Counted from the first letter of the stretch, positions 8,774 through 17,864 are shown. The stretch is DNA of 64,000 bases from Cytophagaceae bacterium (GCA_025455005.1 JALONH010000005.1:62001-126000); one strand, 5' to 3'. Notes: generated by a model from the sequence alone, not told the origin. Numbers and translations are program-made.

Positions 8774-9970
8774 ATGACAAAGAAACACCTCGTTTTGCTG
8801 CATCAACACTTTTCTCCACCGGACGGTTTTGGTAATAATAGGTCCCTAGAGCTCGCCACACAATGGGCCAAGGAGGGCTATCAGGTAACGGTCGTTTGTG
8901 GTGCAGGAAATTTTTCAATTAAAACATCTCAATGTTTAGTATTCGATACCATAACGGTATTGGTATTGCCGGTGGATTACCATCACTTTATGCGATTTTA
9001 CAAACGTATATGGTCGTTCCTTCGATTTGTATTTTTAGCAAATAAAAAATTAAATACCCTACCTGCCATAGATCTTTTATATGCTGTCAGCACCCCTTTG
9101 ACAGTGGGTTGGTTAGCCCTTCGTCGTTTCAAACAATATCAGACCCCCTATTTCTTTGAGATTGGAGACTTATGGCCGGATGTCCCTATTGACATGGGGA
9201 TACTTAAAAATGGATGGCTTAAAAACTATTTATATAAAATTGAAGCCAACGTGTACCAACATGCTTCAAAGATTATTTGTTTGTCTCCGGGCATTCAAGA
9301 TTATTTAATACATCATAAGAAAATTTCTGCTACTTCAATCGTAACCTCTGTAAATGGTTCTAATGTAGATGTATTTCGACCTACTGAAGAAAAAGATAAA
9401 ATTAGAAAACAATTAGGCCTTCCTCAAGATGCGTTTATTCTGTTATATGCCGGAACAATAGGTAAAGCGAATGGTATCGAACGAATTGTGGAACTCAGTT
9501 CATACCTTGCACCCTATACTTCAATTTATTTTTATTTTATAGGAGACGGAAACGATGCCGATAAGATAAAAAAGTTATTGCAAAATAAAGAGCATCCCTC
9601 TATTAAATGGATTCCACCTGTTTCCAAAAAAGAGGTGATTCCGTGGATTCAGGCCGCTGATATTGGGATAGTCAGTTATACCCATGTACCCATTTTAGGT
9701 ACCAACAGCGCCAATAAGTTTTATGATTATTTGGCTTGTGGTTTGCCCGTAATCGTGAACCTTAAAGGATGGCAAGGCGAATGGTTAAAAGAATATGATT
9801 GTGGCATAGGATCGGATGCGCCGGAGGATTTAATACCTTTTATACTCGACTTGTATCAATCCAAGGAGCACTATCATACAGCAAGCCAAAATGCCCGTCG
9901 TTTGGCGGAAGAACGGTTCCATCGACCGATGTTAGCGTCTCAATTGGCTGCTTTATTTTTTAGCAGGTAA
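8774..9970 (+). CDS. Glycosyltransferase family 4 protein (WbuB-like)
   Basis: This predicted cytoplasmic retaining GT-B glycosyltransferase has 398 residues. Seen: an N-terminal Rossmann-like half starting LVLLHQHFSPPDGFGNNR, the segment FFEIGDLWPDVPIDMG typical of WbuB-like GT4 enzymes, and a C-terminal half with LLYAGTIGKANGIERIVEL and KFYDYLACGLPVIVNL for nucleotide-sugar binding. The acceptor and sugar are unknown; a role in O-antigen or exopolysaccharide assembly is inferred. It starts immediately after nth. Its last 18 bases overlap the convergent gldB gene, with no terminator between them. Confidence 0.88.
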   Translation: MTKKHLVLLHQHFSPPDGFGNNRSLELATQWAKEGYQVTVVCGAGNFSIKTSQCLVFDTITVLVLPVDYHHFMRFYKRIWSFLRFVFLANKKLNTLPAIDLLYAVSTPLTVGWLALRRFKQYQTPYFFEIGDLWPDVPIDMGILKNGWLKNYLYKIEANVYQHASKIICLSPGIQDYLIHHKKISATSIVTSVNGSNVDVFRPTEEKDKIRKQLGLPQDAFILLYAGTIGKANGIERIVELSSYLAPYTSIYFYFIGDGNDADKIKKLLQNKEHPSIKWIPPVSKKEVIPWIQAADIGIVSYTHVPILGTNSANKFYDYLACGLPVIVNLKGWQGEWLKEYDCGIGSDAPEDLIPFILDLYQSKEHYHTASQNARRLAEERFHRPMLASQLAALFFSR

Positions 9971-11005
9971 AACCGGTTTATAACCCGATAATTTAAAAAT
10001 TTTAGAAGCATCTGTATCTTTCATTAACTGTTCTAACGTAACCTCGGGATGTGTTTGCATATATTTTCGAACAATTTGCCAACCTAACCAGCGACCAATG
10101 CGTCCCGGACACTTGTTGCTAATTTCATTTACAAAAGGGGATTCCCCTATATATTGTTCTTTGATTCGATGAGAGGTCTCGTAGAATAATTTGTGATCAA
10201 TGAAATGGCCCCAAATAATGGCCATATTTTCATCTATACCTTTTATATCCGATTGAGAGTATCCTATATTAAGAGTATCGGCAACTTGCGGGCATACTCG
10301 CTCTGTGAAATAATGCGCCTTACCATAAAAAATCATATCGGCGATGAGTGTCTCGTCTTTTTTATCTTGTTGAATAAAGGATAATGAAAGAGCCGTTGCA
10401 ATCATAGGAGGCAGGTAAGGTTTATCATATCGACGTAACATATACTCATAAATATTCGGACGAAACGTAGCCTTTGAACCCATAAACCAATCTATACATA
10501 CAAAGATAGCCGTATCGGAAACAGAAATATCCGGCTCCATGAGACCAGCATAAAGAGTATAAATAGTGGGTTGTTGGAATGATGGGAAATAATACTTTGT
10601 ATACTTTAGGATATCAGATAATTGTTTTTGTTCCTCTTCAAAATTCTTGTAATAGCGATCTATCTCCGAATAAAATTGCAATAACTCCGGATTTGTAAAC
10701 AATTGATATAACCTATTGTAATCCTCAGCAGTGGGCGTTCGCTTACCTGCGGCCAAATATTGAGCAAAAAATGCAGGGTATTGTGCGTGAACTTTTTTTA
10801 GATCTTCCGGAGAGGTTAGTTTTGAAAGTACTTGGTCTAATCGAACAATACGCGCTTTTGTTGCATTGTCTTCTACTTCCTTTATTTGAATTATTTCTTT
10901 GGATATAATATGTGTCGTCTCCGTTGTATCTGTACAGCTTATGGTAAAAAACAACGATACGACTATAATTAGCTCTTCTCTAAAATTCATATATTTTTTG
11001 TACAT
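9953..11005 (-). CDS. gldB: GldB-like gliding motility lipoprotein
   Basis: The 350-residue product has an N-terminal hydrophobic segment ending in a lipobox-like TISC, with Cys24 as the lipidation site. The remainder matches my memory of GldB: a middle part with YTLYAGLMEPDIS and CIDWFMGS, and the C-terminal CPGRIGRWLGWQIVRKYM motif. GldB is a lipoprotein needed for gliding in Flavobacterium and is widely kept in Bacteroidota, where it also associates with type IX secretion functions. An alternative ATG lies six codons in. It converges on and overlaps the GT4 gene by 18 bases. gldD and a gldE-like gene lie about 8 kb away. Confidence 0.82.
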   Translation of the reverse strand: MYKKYMNFREELIIVVSLFFTISCTDTTETTHIISKEIIQIKEVEDNATKARIVRLDQVLSKLTSPEDLKKVHAQYPAFFAQYLAAGKRTPTAEDYNRLYQLFTNPELLQFYSEIDRYYKNFEEEQKQLSDILKYTKYYFPSFQQPTIYTLYAGLMEPDISVSDTAIFVCIDWFMGSKATFRPNIYEYMLRRYDKPYLPPMIATALSLSFIQQDKKDETLIADMIFYGKAHYFTERVCPQVADTLNIGYSQSDIKGIDENMAIIWGHFIDHKLFYETSHRIKEQYIGESPFVNEISNKCPGRIGRWLGWQIVRKYMQTHPEVTLEQLMKDTDASKIFKLSGYKPVLPAKK

Positions 11006-11033
11006 TTAAACCTACTTATTTTATTACAAACTT

Positions 11034-11696
11034 ATGAAAAAATTATACATTACTTTTATTCTGGCTGTAGTTTCGATGTGCTCCATGGCTCAAGTTAAAA
11101 TAGGGTTAAGGTTAAGTCCGGCGTTTTGTATTAATAGTGTTAAAGATATTAAAAGTACGGATGGGGTTGAGTTTGAAAACAATGGTTCAAAAATGCGTTT
11201 ATCTATAGGACCATCCTTTGATTTTAAGTTAAGTGAAAATGCTGAGTTTTCATTAGGCCTTTGGTACATGAGCTATCGAGCAGGTTTAACCTCCACTACT
11301 TCCTTTTTTTCAATAGAAACTAAAGAGTCGGTTAGTCTCCAGTCATTACAAATACCGGTTACCTTTAAGGTATACACAAACGAAATTGCAACGGATCTTA
11401 AAATCTATTTTCAATTTGGCGCGCAAGTTAATTTTTCATTTTACGAAAAATTCTTAGAGAATAAATCCAGTTCTACAATCTTAGATTATGAAAAACATTA
11501 TAGTTTTTATGATGTAGCCTTATACACGGGTGCAGGAGTAACGTACGCTGTTGGTGAAACAAATGAATTATTTGCCGGTCTATATTATAATAGAGGATTT
11601 ACGAATATAATGAACAACAATGATGTTTTTAACTATAAAGATGGCATTCGATATAACATGCATCTTATAGGTTTAGAAATGGGGATACGATTCTAA
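11034..11696 (+). CDS. Outer-membrane beta-barrel protein
   Basis: This 220-residue protein begins with a signal peptide (MKKLYITFILAVVSMCSMAQ) and continues in alternating amphipathic strands rich in Tyr, Phe and Gly. Examples are FSLGLWYMSYRAGL, IYFQFGAQVNFSF, and the terminal strand HLIGLEMGIRF ending in an aromatic residue. This is the pattern of the small PorT/OMP-beta-barrel families of Bacteroidota, with about eight strands. Its role is unknown. It is divergent from gldB with 28 bases between starts, and a small A/T-rich hairpin follows it. Confidence 0.75.
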   Translation: MKKLYITFILAVVSMCSMAQVKIGLRLSPAFCINSVKDIKSTDGVEFENNGSKMRLSIGPSFDFKLSENAEFSLGLWYMSYRAGLTSTTSFFSIETKESVSLQSLQIPVTFKVYTNEIATDLKIYFQFGAQVNFSFYEKFLENKSSSTILDYEKHYSFYDVALYTGAGVTYAVGETNELFAGLYYNRGFTNIMNNNDVFNYKDGIRYNMHLIGLEMGIRF

Positions 11697-11704
11697 TCGA
11701 CGGT

Positions 11705-11723
11705 AAAAAGAGATACTCTTTTT
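11705..11723 (+). terminator. Weak intrinsic terminator
   Basis: A short 8-bp stem (AAAAAGAG with CTCTTTTT) surrounds a 3-base loop and ends in T residues. It sits nine bases after the barrel-protein stop. Confidence 0.45.
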
Positions 11724-11797
11724 AAACTGTTAAATAAAAAGACCAAGTCATGGTATTGTATTTGTCATTTAGTTGAAGTGTTTAAAAATAAAATTGT

Positions 11798-12928
11798 ATG
11801 AAAAAAATTAGTTTTGTTTTTCTTTTATTCTACTTTTTAGTTTACTCCGGATTTGGGCAGAAAGCGAATTGGGAAAAGGTAAGCATGAAATATATACAAC
11901 TTCCCCTTAAACCGGTTCGTCCTCTCGCAAAAAACTATACAATGGATATAATCTTGGATGCTGAAGGCATTCAACAGGGTATAATACAATCAAGACAAGA
12001 GTTGGTTACATCTATTACCAAGACAAATCAAATATTAGCCAGACAAGGGAAACCTCAACAAGTGATACCCGAAGACGATAGCTATTACGCACTTATTCGA
12101 GAAAGCGATGATATTAAATCTTTGATTAAATTAGAAGGATGCCAAGAAGTGAGCGCTAATTATGAATTTTCAATAGTTGTAAAAGTCGTAGGTTATAACC
12201 TGATAAACGTAACTTTAAAACAGTCTAATACAACAGTAAATGGAGTTACAACTCCTAATTATTCATATGTAGTTTCGGCAGAGTACATTGTTAGATTTGA
12301 AGTATATGATGAGTTGAATTCATTGGTTCGAAAAGAAGTTGTACAACGGACTAGTACTCCAACAACTAAAACTACCAAGACTTTCCCTACACAAATTGAA
12401 TTAGAAACGTATTGGAACACTATAGTAAATAGGACTACTTTTTTAAATCAAATGGACAACGAATTACATAATAGAGCAATACAGTCAACTAGAGAGCAAT
12501 TGAATTCGGAATTAGGATATCCAACTTTAGAACGACGAATAGAATTAGCTACGTTTGATGATACCAAGCAATACAATTATAAAGAACTTAGACAAGCTTT
12601 TTCGGATGCTTCTGTTGGTTTTAATTATATGTTAACCGATAAAAGTAAAGCTTTTGATTATCTTCGTAAAGCCGTTACCGTTTGGGAAAAAGTAGTAGCA
12701 GAGGCAAATCCGGAAAGTAAAAAAGCTAGAATTAATGGAAATATTCAGCAAGCGCTTTGGATTAATATTGCGAAAGCTTACTTCTTTTTAGAAGAATGGG
12801 ACAAGACAAATGACTATATTATTCGTTTAAAAGCAGCAGACAAATCCGGAAACGTAAAACGTAAACTAGAAGAAGTAGAAAACTTTAAAGAAGATTATGA
12901 AGCTCGAATTAAAGCAAACAAAATCTAG
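11798..12928 (+). CDS. Secreted protein of unknown function with C-terminal helical, TPR-like part
   Basis: I do not recognise this 376-residue protein. It has a signal peptide cleaved near GFGQ, so it enters the periplasm. The first 210 residues look like two mixed strand/helix units (NYTMDIILDAEGI; EFSIVVKVVGYNLINVTLKQ). The C-terminal 140 residues are helical, with AFSDASVGFNYMLTDKSKAFDYLRKAVTVWEKVV and ARINGNIQQALWINIAKAYFFLEEWDKTNDYI forming TPR-like helix pairs. The preceding barrel gene is separated by a weak terminator. A strong terminator follows it. Confidence 0.65.
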   Translation: MKKISFVFLLFYFLVYSGFGQKANWEKVSMKYIQLPLKPVRPLAKNYTMDIILDAEGIQQGIIQSRQELVTSITKTNQILARQGKPQQVIPEDDSYYALIRESDDIKSLIKLEGCQEVSANYEFSIVVKVVGYNLINVTLKQSNTTVNGVTTPNYSYVVSAEYIVRFEVYDELNSLVRKEVVQRTSTPTTKTTKTFPTQIELETYWNTIVNRTTFLNQMDNELHNRAIQSTREQLNSELGYPTLERRIELATFDDTKQYNYKELRQAFSDASVGFNYMLTDKSKAFDYLRKAVTVWEKVVAEANPESKKARINGNIQQALWINIAKAYFFLEEWDKTNDYIIRLKAADKSGNVKRKLEEVENFKEDYEARIKANKI

Positions 12929-12960
12929 TACTGTTTTTCGAGTATAAAAAACTTTAAAAT

Positions 12961-12993
12961 AAAAAAGCGACTCTAAAGTAGAGTCGCTTTTTT
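12961..12993. terminator. Bidirectional intrinsic terminator
   Basis: A 9-bp stem GCGACTCTA/TAGAGTCGC with a 3-base loop is flanked by an A run on the left and a T run on the right. It can stop transcription from both the secreted-protein gene (plus) and the RNase G gene (minus). Confidence 0.88.
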
Positions 12994-13017
12994 ATTTTTA
13001 TTATACGTAACAATATT

Positions 13018-14625
13018 TTACTCTTTCTCACTTATAAATTCTTCGGAATGAATATCAATTTGTTCCATTTCACTTTCCATATCTATGTTCTGTGAAAGTT
13101 CATTCATGAATCTAAATTCCGTCAAACCAAAAGAGGAATCTTGTTGAATGCGAACCCAACGATAATATCTCAAATACCAGCGCATACGTCTTGAGATTAG
13201 TCCTGCGGTAAAATAGGAATACAAATACGGATGTACCATCAATTTGATATTACGTTCGTTTTGCTTTGTAATAATATAGTCTAGTTTATGCTCGATTTGA
13301 TCGGCCACAGCTAAACTCGCACTAATTTTACCCGTTCCATTGCACGTTGGACATACCTCTGCCGTAATTAAATTCGTTTGTGGACGCACTCGTTCACGAG
13401 TAATTTGCATGAGTCCAAATTTTGAAAGAGGAAGAATAACGTTTTTAGAACGATCATCCTTCATTTCTAATTTCATGCGTTCATAAATAACTTTACGGTT
13501 GTCCGGATTTTTCATGTCGATAAAATCGACTACAATAATTCCGCCCATATCGCGCAATCGTAATTGACGAGCTACTTCTCTACAAGCCTCAATATTCGTA
13601 TAGAGAGCTGTTTCTTCTTGACTGCCTTCGTTATTTGATTTATTACCGGAGTTAACATCGATTACGTGAAGTGCTTCCGTGTGTTCTATGATGAGATAGC
13701 CACCACCGGATAGACTTACTGATTTTCCGAATAGTGTTTTTAATTGCTTTTCTACACCTACATGTTCAAACATTTTTGTTTTCCCTTGGTATAGCTTTAC
13801 AATTTTTTCTTTATCCGGCGCTATGTTTTTAATGTAGGAGCGAATATCATCGTATACTTCTTTTGAGTCCACGTGTATACTATCAAAACTTTCGTTGAGC
13901 ATATCACGAAGAATAGAAGATGTACGGTCTAATTCTCCAATAATTAAATCTTTAGGTCTTGCTTTTTTTAATACCGTTATACCGTCTTCCCAAGTTTTAA
14001 CTAACTGACGTAAATCCTTATCTAATTCTGCCACTTCCTTTCCGGAAGCAACAGTGCGAATGATTACACCAAAATTCTCAGGTCGAATGGAAGATATTAA
14101 TCGAACTAAGCGCTGACGCTCGTCTTTATCTGCAATCTTTTTTGATACAGATACAACATTGGAAAAAGGAACCAGTACCAAGTACCTGCCCGCAAGTGAT
14201 AATTCACAAGACAAACGGGGGCCTTTACTGGAAATTGGTTCTTTTACTACTTGTACTAAAACTTGTTGGCCTTTATCGACCACTTGAGGCATTTTGCCCT
14301 CTTTTTTAATTTCAGGTTCTAACTCAAACTTTTTTAATAAAGTAGGAGCAGAGGCGTTATTTAAAACCGTTTTAGTAAACTTAGTTAAGGATTTAACCTT
14401 AGGTCCTAAGTCGAAGTAGTGCAAAAAGGCATCTTTTTCATAACCAACATCAATGAAAGCAGCATTTAATCCGGGAACTACTTTACGTACTACTCCCAAA
14501 TAGATGTCTCCTACATTGAACTTTCTGGTTTGATCTTCAAAATGGTATTCAACTAAACGTTTATCGTTGATTAGAGCTATACGCTCCCCATCTTGACCGG
14601 AACTAATGAATAATTCGTTACTCAC
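13018..14625 (-). CDS. rng: Ribonuclease G/E family endoribonuclease
   Basis: This enzyme matures 16S rRNA and turns over mRNA. The 535-residue product contains an S1 RNA-binding domain (about 35-130: GDIYLGVVRKVVPGLNAAFIDVGYEKDAFLHY) and the catalytic core with the metal-binding aspartates in HVIDVNSG and VVDFIDMKN. It also has the zinc-link motif CPTCNGTG used for dimerisation. The length matches RNase G plus a C-terminal extension common in Bacteroidota, and there is no long RNase E scaffold. The start codon is GTG at 14625. The 29-residue basic peptide gene lies just upstream on the same strand. Confidence 0.94.
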   Translation of the reverse strand: MSNELFISSGQDGERIALINDKRLVEYHFEDQTRKFNVGDIYLGVVRKVVPGLNAAFIDVGYEKDAFLHYFDLGPKVKSLTKFTKTVLNNASAPTLLKKFELEPEIKKEGKMPQVVDKGQQVLVQVVKEPISSKGPRLSCELSLAGRYLVLVPFSNVVSVSKKIADKDERQRLVRLISSIRPENFGVIIRTVASGKEVAELDKDLRQLVKTWEDGITVLKKARPKDLIIGELDRTSSILRDMLNESFDSIHVDSKEVYDDIRSYIKNIAPDKEKIVKLYQGKTKMFEHVGVEKQLKTLFGKSVSLSGGGYLIIEHTEALHVIDVNSGNKSNNEGSQEETALYTNIEACREVARQLRLRDMGGIIVVDFIDMKNPDNRKVIYERMKLEMKDDRSKNVILPLSKFGLMQITRERVRPQTNLITAEVCPTCNGTGKISASLAVADQIEHKLDYIITKQNERNIKLMVHPYLYSYFTAGLISRRMRWYLRYYRWVRIQQDSSFGLTEFRFMNELSQNIDMESEMEQIDIHSEEFISEKE

Positions 14626-14667
14626 GTGTCAATGGCTAAGAGTGAAAATCCTGAACAAACAAGAAAT

Positions 14668-14692
14668 GCCGGCTACTACGTATAGTACCGGC
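14668..14692 (-). terminator. Hairpin between the basic peptide gene and RNase G
   Basis: A 10-pair stem with one bulged C (GCCGG and TACTA arms) closes a CGTA loop and is followed on the minus strand by ATTTCTTGTTTG. The weak U tract suggests partial termination or a processing site. Confidence 0.45.
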
Positions 14693-14725
14693 TATTCCAA
14701 AACCTTTACAGGAAAGAAATGAAGG

Positions 14726-14815
14726 TTATTTCTTTTTATGTCTGTTTTTTCTTAGGCGTTTTTTTCTCTTGTGAGTAGCCATCTTGTGTCTTTTTCTTTT
14801 TTTACCGCAAGGCAT
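14726..14815 (-). CDS. 29-residue Lys/Arg-rich basic peptide, putative ribosomal protein of Bacteroidota
   Basis: This frame, too short for ordinary gene calling, starts MPCGKKRKRHKMATHKRKK and ends in RKNRHKKK followed by TAA. Nineteen of its 29 residues are Lys, Arg or His. I recognise it as a very conserved Bacteroidota family that resembles the C-terminal segment of mitochondrial mS38/AURKAIP1. Small novel ribosomal proteins are known in this phylum, so a ribosome-bound role is likely but inferred. The gene lies between a TPR protein and RNase G, all on the minus strand. The A-rich lysine codons and conserved sequence argue strongly against chance. Confidence 0.8.
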   Translation of the reverse strand: MPCGKKRKRHKMATHKRKKRLRKNRHKKK

Positions 14816-14842
14816 AATCTTAAAGGATTAATGGTGATACAA

Positions 14843-15673
14843 TTATTTAATTTCTTTGATATAACTATCTATGATTTCCTGAAATTCAGGGTCCAGATCT
14901 AATTTTTTGGCGCGGTTCCAATATTCCAGCGCTTTTTCTTTATTGTTTAATTGTGAATAACAGTACCCTAAATAAAAGGTACCGGCAGCATGTTCCGGAT
15001 TGACCTCAGTTAACTTTTCTAAACGACCTAAGGCTTTTTGAAACTGCCCTGATTGAATCGATAAATACCCTAAATTATATAAGGCCTCTTCGTTCTCGGG
15101 ATATTCTTTTACAACGTCTTGCAACATTTTAATTCCTGTCATAGGATTATCTGTTGCGACGTAGGTTAAGGCTTTTTTAGTACGGATATTGGGATTATTT
15201 GGCGCTGTGGTTAGAGCCTTATCATACATAGACCTCGCTTTTTCGAGGTACGATACTTTATCCTGATCCGCAACAAAATCGGCCGCTTGCATCGCTGCAT
15301 CTCCGGCTTTTACCCAACGGTCGGTAGCTGGGGAAAGGATAGCAGCGCGTTCTCTATACCTAAAAACAGAGTCATATTGGTGAAAACGTCCGTAATAGTT
15401 TGCAATAGAGTCTGCAAAAATACGCTTTTTTTCTTTATCCACAACCTCGTTGTACGCCTTTGTCCAATTCAATACCTGTTCAGTCTCCGAACTGGTAGGT
15501 TGCTGGTTGTGGGAAGCCTTCATTAATGCTTTTAACGAAGCCTCCGAACCGGCTGAAGTATCCTGTTTTACAGCCACTTCTCTGTTTTTGGTTTGTACCA
15601 AAGATTTGGGCAATTGGAATAATGCAATTATTCCAACAATAGCTATTCCGATAAGAGCAACCTTTTTGAGCAT
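14843..15673 (-). CDS. Membrane-anchored TPR protein
   Basis: The 276-residue product begins with one hydrophobic segment (VALIGIAIVGIIALF) that is a membrane anchor or uncleaved signal. After a linker, residues from about 75 to the end form tetratricopeptide repeats, for example EALYNLGYLSIQSGQFQKALGRLEKL and AGTFYLGYCYSQLNNKEKALEYWNRA. TPRs mediate protein contacts, and the partner is unknown. The gene follows the HU gene across a strong terminator and is followed by the 29-residue basic peptide gene after 27 bases. Confidence 0.85.
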   Translation of the reverse strand: MLKKVALIGIAIVGIIALFQLPKSLVQTKNREVAVKQDTSAGSEASLKALMKASHNQQPTSSETEQVLNWTKAYNEVVDKEKKRIFADSIANYYGRFHQYDSVFRYRERAAILSPATDRWVKAGDAAMQAADFVADQDKVSYLEKARSMYDKALTTAPNNPNIRTKKALTYVATDNPMTGIKMLQDVVKEYPENEEALYNLGYLSIQSGQFQKALGRLEKLTEVNPEHAAGTFYLGYCYSQLNNKEKALEYWNRAKKLDLDPEFQEIIDSYIKEIK

Positions 15674-15687
15674 ATGTGTTTAGAAAA

Positions 15688-15719
15688 AAGATGAGCCTGT
15701 TCGTTAACAGGCTCATCTT
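15688..15719. terminator. Bidirectional intrinsic terminator after the HU gene
   Basis: A perfect 14-bp stem (15688-15701 with 15706-15719) around CGTT is followed by T runs on both strands. It separates the HU gene from the TPR gene. Confidence 0.88.
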
Positions 15720-15743
15720 ATCCTTTTTTTAAGCCTTGAATGA

Positions 15744-16076
15744 TTAATCAACGTCTTCGTCTACATTGCTATACTTATCCGCCATCAACTTCACTTTTGG
15801 AGAAACTTTAATTTTTTCTACAAAAACTTTTGCTGGCTTAAAGCTTGGAATATAGTGTTCGTCTATAATTATAGCTGTATTTTTTGAAATGTTACGCGCT
15901 ACTTTACGTGCACGCTTTTTATTTACAAAGCTACCGAAACCTCTTACATAGATGTTGTGGCCTTCTGACATAGAATCTTTAACTACTTTGAAGAATGCTT
16001 CTACGGCTGTAGTTACATCTGCCTTGTCGATTCCTGTTTTTTCAGCGATTTCGTTGATTACGTCTGCTTTAGTCAT
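15744..16076 (-). CDS. HU/IHF-family DNA-binding protein
   Basis: This nucleoid-associated protein bends DNA as a dimer. The 110 residues include the N-terminal helices MTKADVINEIAEKTGIDKADVTTAVEAFF, the GHNIYVRGFGSFVNKKRARK beta-arm base and an ARNISKNT-type arm tip. Compared with a 90-residue HU it carries an acidic C-terminal tail of about 20 residues (ending SNVDEDVD). A promoter-like TAAATTTG lies upstream on the same strand at 16130-16137. It is monocistronic between that promoter and the terminator at 15688-15719. Confidence 0.95.
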   Translation of the reverse strand: MTKADVINEIAEKTGIDKADVTTAVEAFFKVVKDSMSEGHNIYVRGFGSFVNKKRARKVARNISKNTAIIIDEHYIPSFKPAKVFVEKIKVSPKVKLMADKYSNVDEDVD

Positions 16077-16129
16077 GATCTTTTGTGTATTTATATGTAT
16101 TTTGTATAGCCTGATTGGAAATAGGACTG

Positions 16130-16137
16130 CAAATTTA
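16130..16137 (-). promoter_or_regulatory. Candidate -7 element of the HU gene
   Basis: TAAATTTG on the minus strand fits the Bacteroidota TAnnTTTG consensus and lies 54-61 bases upstream of the HU ATG. Confidence 0.45.
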
Positions 16138-16184
16138 GTGTAGTATTTGTTAATAAAAAATAGATTAGCACATAAAATACTACA

Positions 16185-16192
16185 TAATTTTG
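16185..16192 (+). promoter_or_regulatory. Candidate -7 element of mutY
   Basis: TAATTTTG fits TAnnTTTG and lies 44-51 bases upstream of the mutY ATG. No convincing TTG element is seen at the usual spacing. Confidence 0.35.
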
Positions 16193-16235
16193 TGTCTGAT
16201 AAGCAATTATATCTAAATAATTCAATATTCCGAAT

Positions 16236-17291
16236 ATGAAGTCTCGTTTTTTTGCTAAAAATCTAATGGCTTGGTACCAAAAAAATAAACGGGGCCTTCC
16301 CTGGAGAGACACCCGAAACCCCTATTTCATCTGGTTATCGGAAATCATTTTACAACAAACACGTGTTCAACAAGGCCTGCCTTACTATCTAAAGTTCACA
16401 CAAGCCTTTCCCAATATTCAGGCCCTAGCCCAAGCATCTGAACATGAAATATTCTCCCTTTGGCAAGGATTGGGTTACTATTCAAGAGCTCGTAACCTAC
16501 ATCATACTGCAAAAATCATTGTTCAGGACCATCATTCTGTTTTCCCTTCTACTTATGCTGAACTTCTTCAATTAAAAGGAATTGGGCCATATACCGCTGC
16601 TGCCATAGCCTCTTTTGCCTTCAAAGAAGCTGTTCCGGTAGTAGATGGTAACGTTTATCGGGTGCTGTCTCGGTTTTATGGAGATGAAACGGATATAAGT
16701 CGTCCGGCCGCTCGAGCACATTTTATGCGTTTGGCTCAAGACCTTATTCCATCAGATCAACCGGATGAATTTAATCAGGCTATTATGGAATTAGGGGCTT
16801 TAGTATGCACACCCAAACAAGCTCAATGTAGCGAATGTCCGCTGTCTATCGCTTGTTTCGCCTTTAAAAGGGATACTGTTTACTTCTACCCGATTAAATT
16901 AAAGAAAACAATAAAACAAGATCGATTCTTTAATTATATCGTTTTCCATACATCCAAACATATCTATTTAACAGAGCGTAAGGAAAAGGACATTTGGCAG
17001 AACCTTTGGGTATTCCCCGCTATTGAATCGGATAAGCTATTAAATGAAACGTCTTTTTTAAACAAATGGAAACATCCATTACTAACTAAACTCGATACCT
17101 TTTCTACAGGATGGAAACAAACTTTAAGTCATCGGCAGGTTTATGGTCAATTTGGCTTATTAAAGATATCTGAAAAGGATAAAATAAACATAGAAAATGC
17201 CTTTCCGGGTAAATGGTTTCCCAAAATGGGAATTTCTTCACTTCCTAAGCCTGTTCTAATGAATCGATTTTTGAAAGCTGTTAAATTTTAG
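16236..17291 (+). CDS. mutY: A/G-specific adenine glycosylase
   Basis: MutY removes adenine mispaired with 8-oxoguanine. The 351-residue product starts with the family motif LPWRDTRNPYFIWLSEIILQQTRV, which contains the catalytic glutamate. It continues with the helix-hairpin-helix LKGIGPYTAAAIASFAF and the catalytic aspartate in PVVDGNVYRVLSRF. The iron-sulfur cysteines are in VCTPKQAQCSECPLSIAC. The C-terminal 120 residues form the NUDIX-like 8-oxoG recognition domain (FWVFPAIE-type segment). It is divergent from the HU gene and 52 bases upstream of ssb. Confidence 0.96.
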   Translation: MKSRFFAKNLMAWYQKNKRGLPWRDTRNPYFIWLSEIILQQTRVQQGLPYYLKFTQAFPNIQALAQASEHEIFSLWQGLGYYSRARNLHHTAKIIVQDHHSVFPSTYAELLQLKGIGPYTAAAIASFAFKEAVPVVDGNVYRVLSRFYGDETDISRPAARAHFMRLAQDLIPSDQPDEFNQAIMELGALVCTPKQAQCSECPLSIACFAFKRDTVYFYPIKLKKTIKQDRFFNYIVFHTSKHIYLTERKEKDIWQNLWVFPAIESDKLLNETSFLNKWKHPLLTKLDTFSTGWKQTLSHRQVYGQFGLLKISEKDKINIENAFPGKWFPKMGISSLPKPVLMNRFLKAVKF

Positions 17292-17343
17292 GTACTTTTA
17301 GGTATTATACAATATCTTTCAACCAAGCTAAACAAGTACAATT

Positions 17344-17781
17344 ATGGCAGGAATTAACAAAGCAATTCTAGTAGGAAACCTAGGAAAAGATCCCGAAATC
17401 CGTTCTTTAAACGATGGGAGAAAAGTCGCTAACTTCCCATTAGCTACAACTGAGTCCTACAAAAACAAAAACGGAGAACGGGTTGACAACACAGAGTGGC
17501 ACAATGTCGTTTTCTACGGTCCGATTGCAGAGGTTATTGAAAAATATCTACGAAAAGGAAGCCAATTATATGTAGAAGGTAAAATTCGTACCCGCTCGTA
17601 CGATGATAAAGACGGGAACAAAAAGTACATAACTGAAATTATCGGCGACCAAATGACCATGTTAGGTGGTGGTAATAGAACTACAACAGGAGCAGAGGCC
17701 GTAGGCACTGCTGCTACAGTTGAAAACGGAACTTATGCAGCTTCCGCAGCCGGCGATGCTGCAGATGATTTACCCTTTTAA
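17344..17781 (+). CDS. ssb: Single-stranded DNA-binding protein
   Basis: SSB coats ssDNA in replication and repair. The 145 residues begin with an OB fold (INKAILVGNLGKDPEIRS, then VANFPLATTESYKNKNGE and WHNVVFYG), followed by a short low-complexity linker and the acidic tip DDLPF that recruits partner proteins. The length is at the short end of the family. It is followed by a strong terminator and then gldE- and gldD-like genes, an order typical of Bacteroidota. A TATCTTTC box at 17313-17320 is a possible -7 element. Confidence 0.96.
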   Translation: MAGINKAILVGNLGKDPEIRSLNDGRKVANFPLATTESYKNKNGERVDNTEWHNVVFYGPIAEVIEKYLRKGSQLYVEGKIRTRSYDDKDGNKKYITEIIGDQMTMLGGGNRTTTGAEAVGTAATVENGTYAASAAGDAADDLPF

Positions 17782-17864
17782 ATTGTAGACACAACGATAG
17801 ATTAGCCATTCAATTTCTTAATATTAAAAATGGAAATGAATATCGTATCCTTTATTTATAATTC

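Noticed and set aside
15480-15716. Open frames overlapping the TPR gene on both strands
   Set aside because: They lie inside a well-supported TPR gene, cross a strong terminator and show no family pattern or signal peptide logic.
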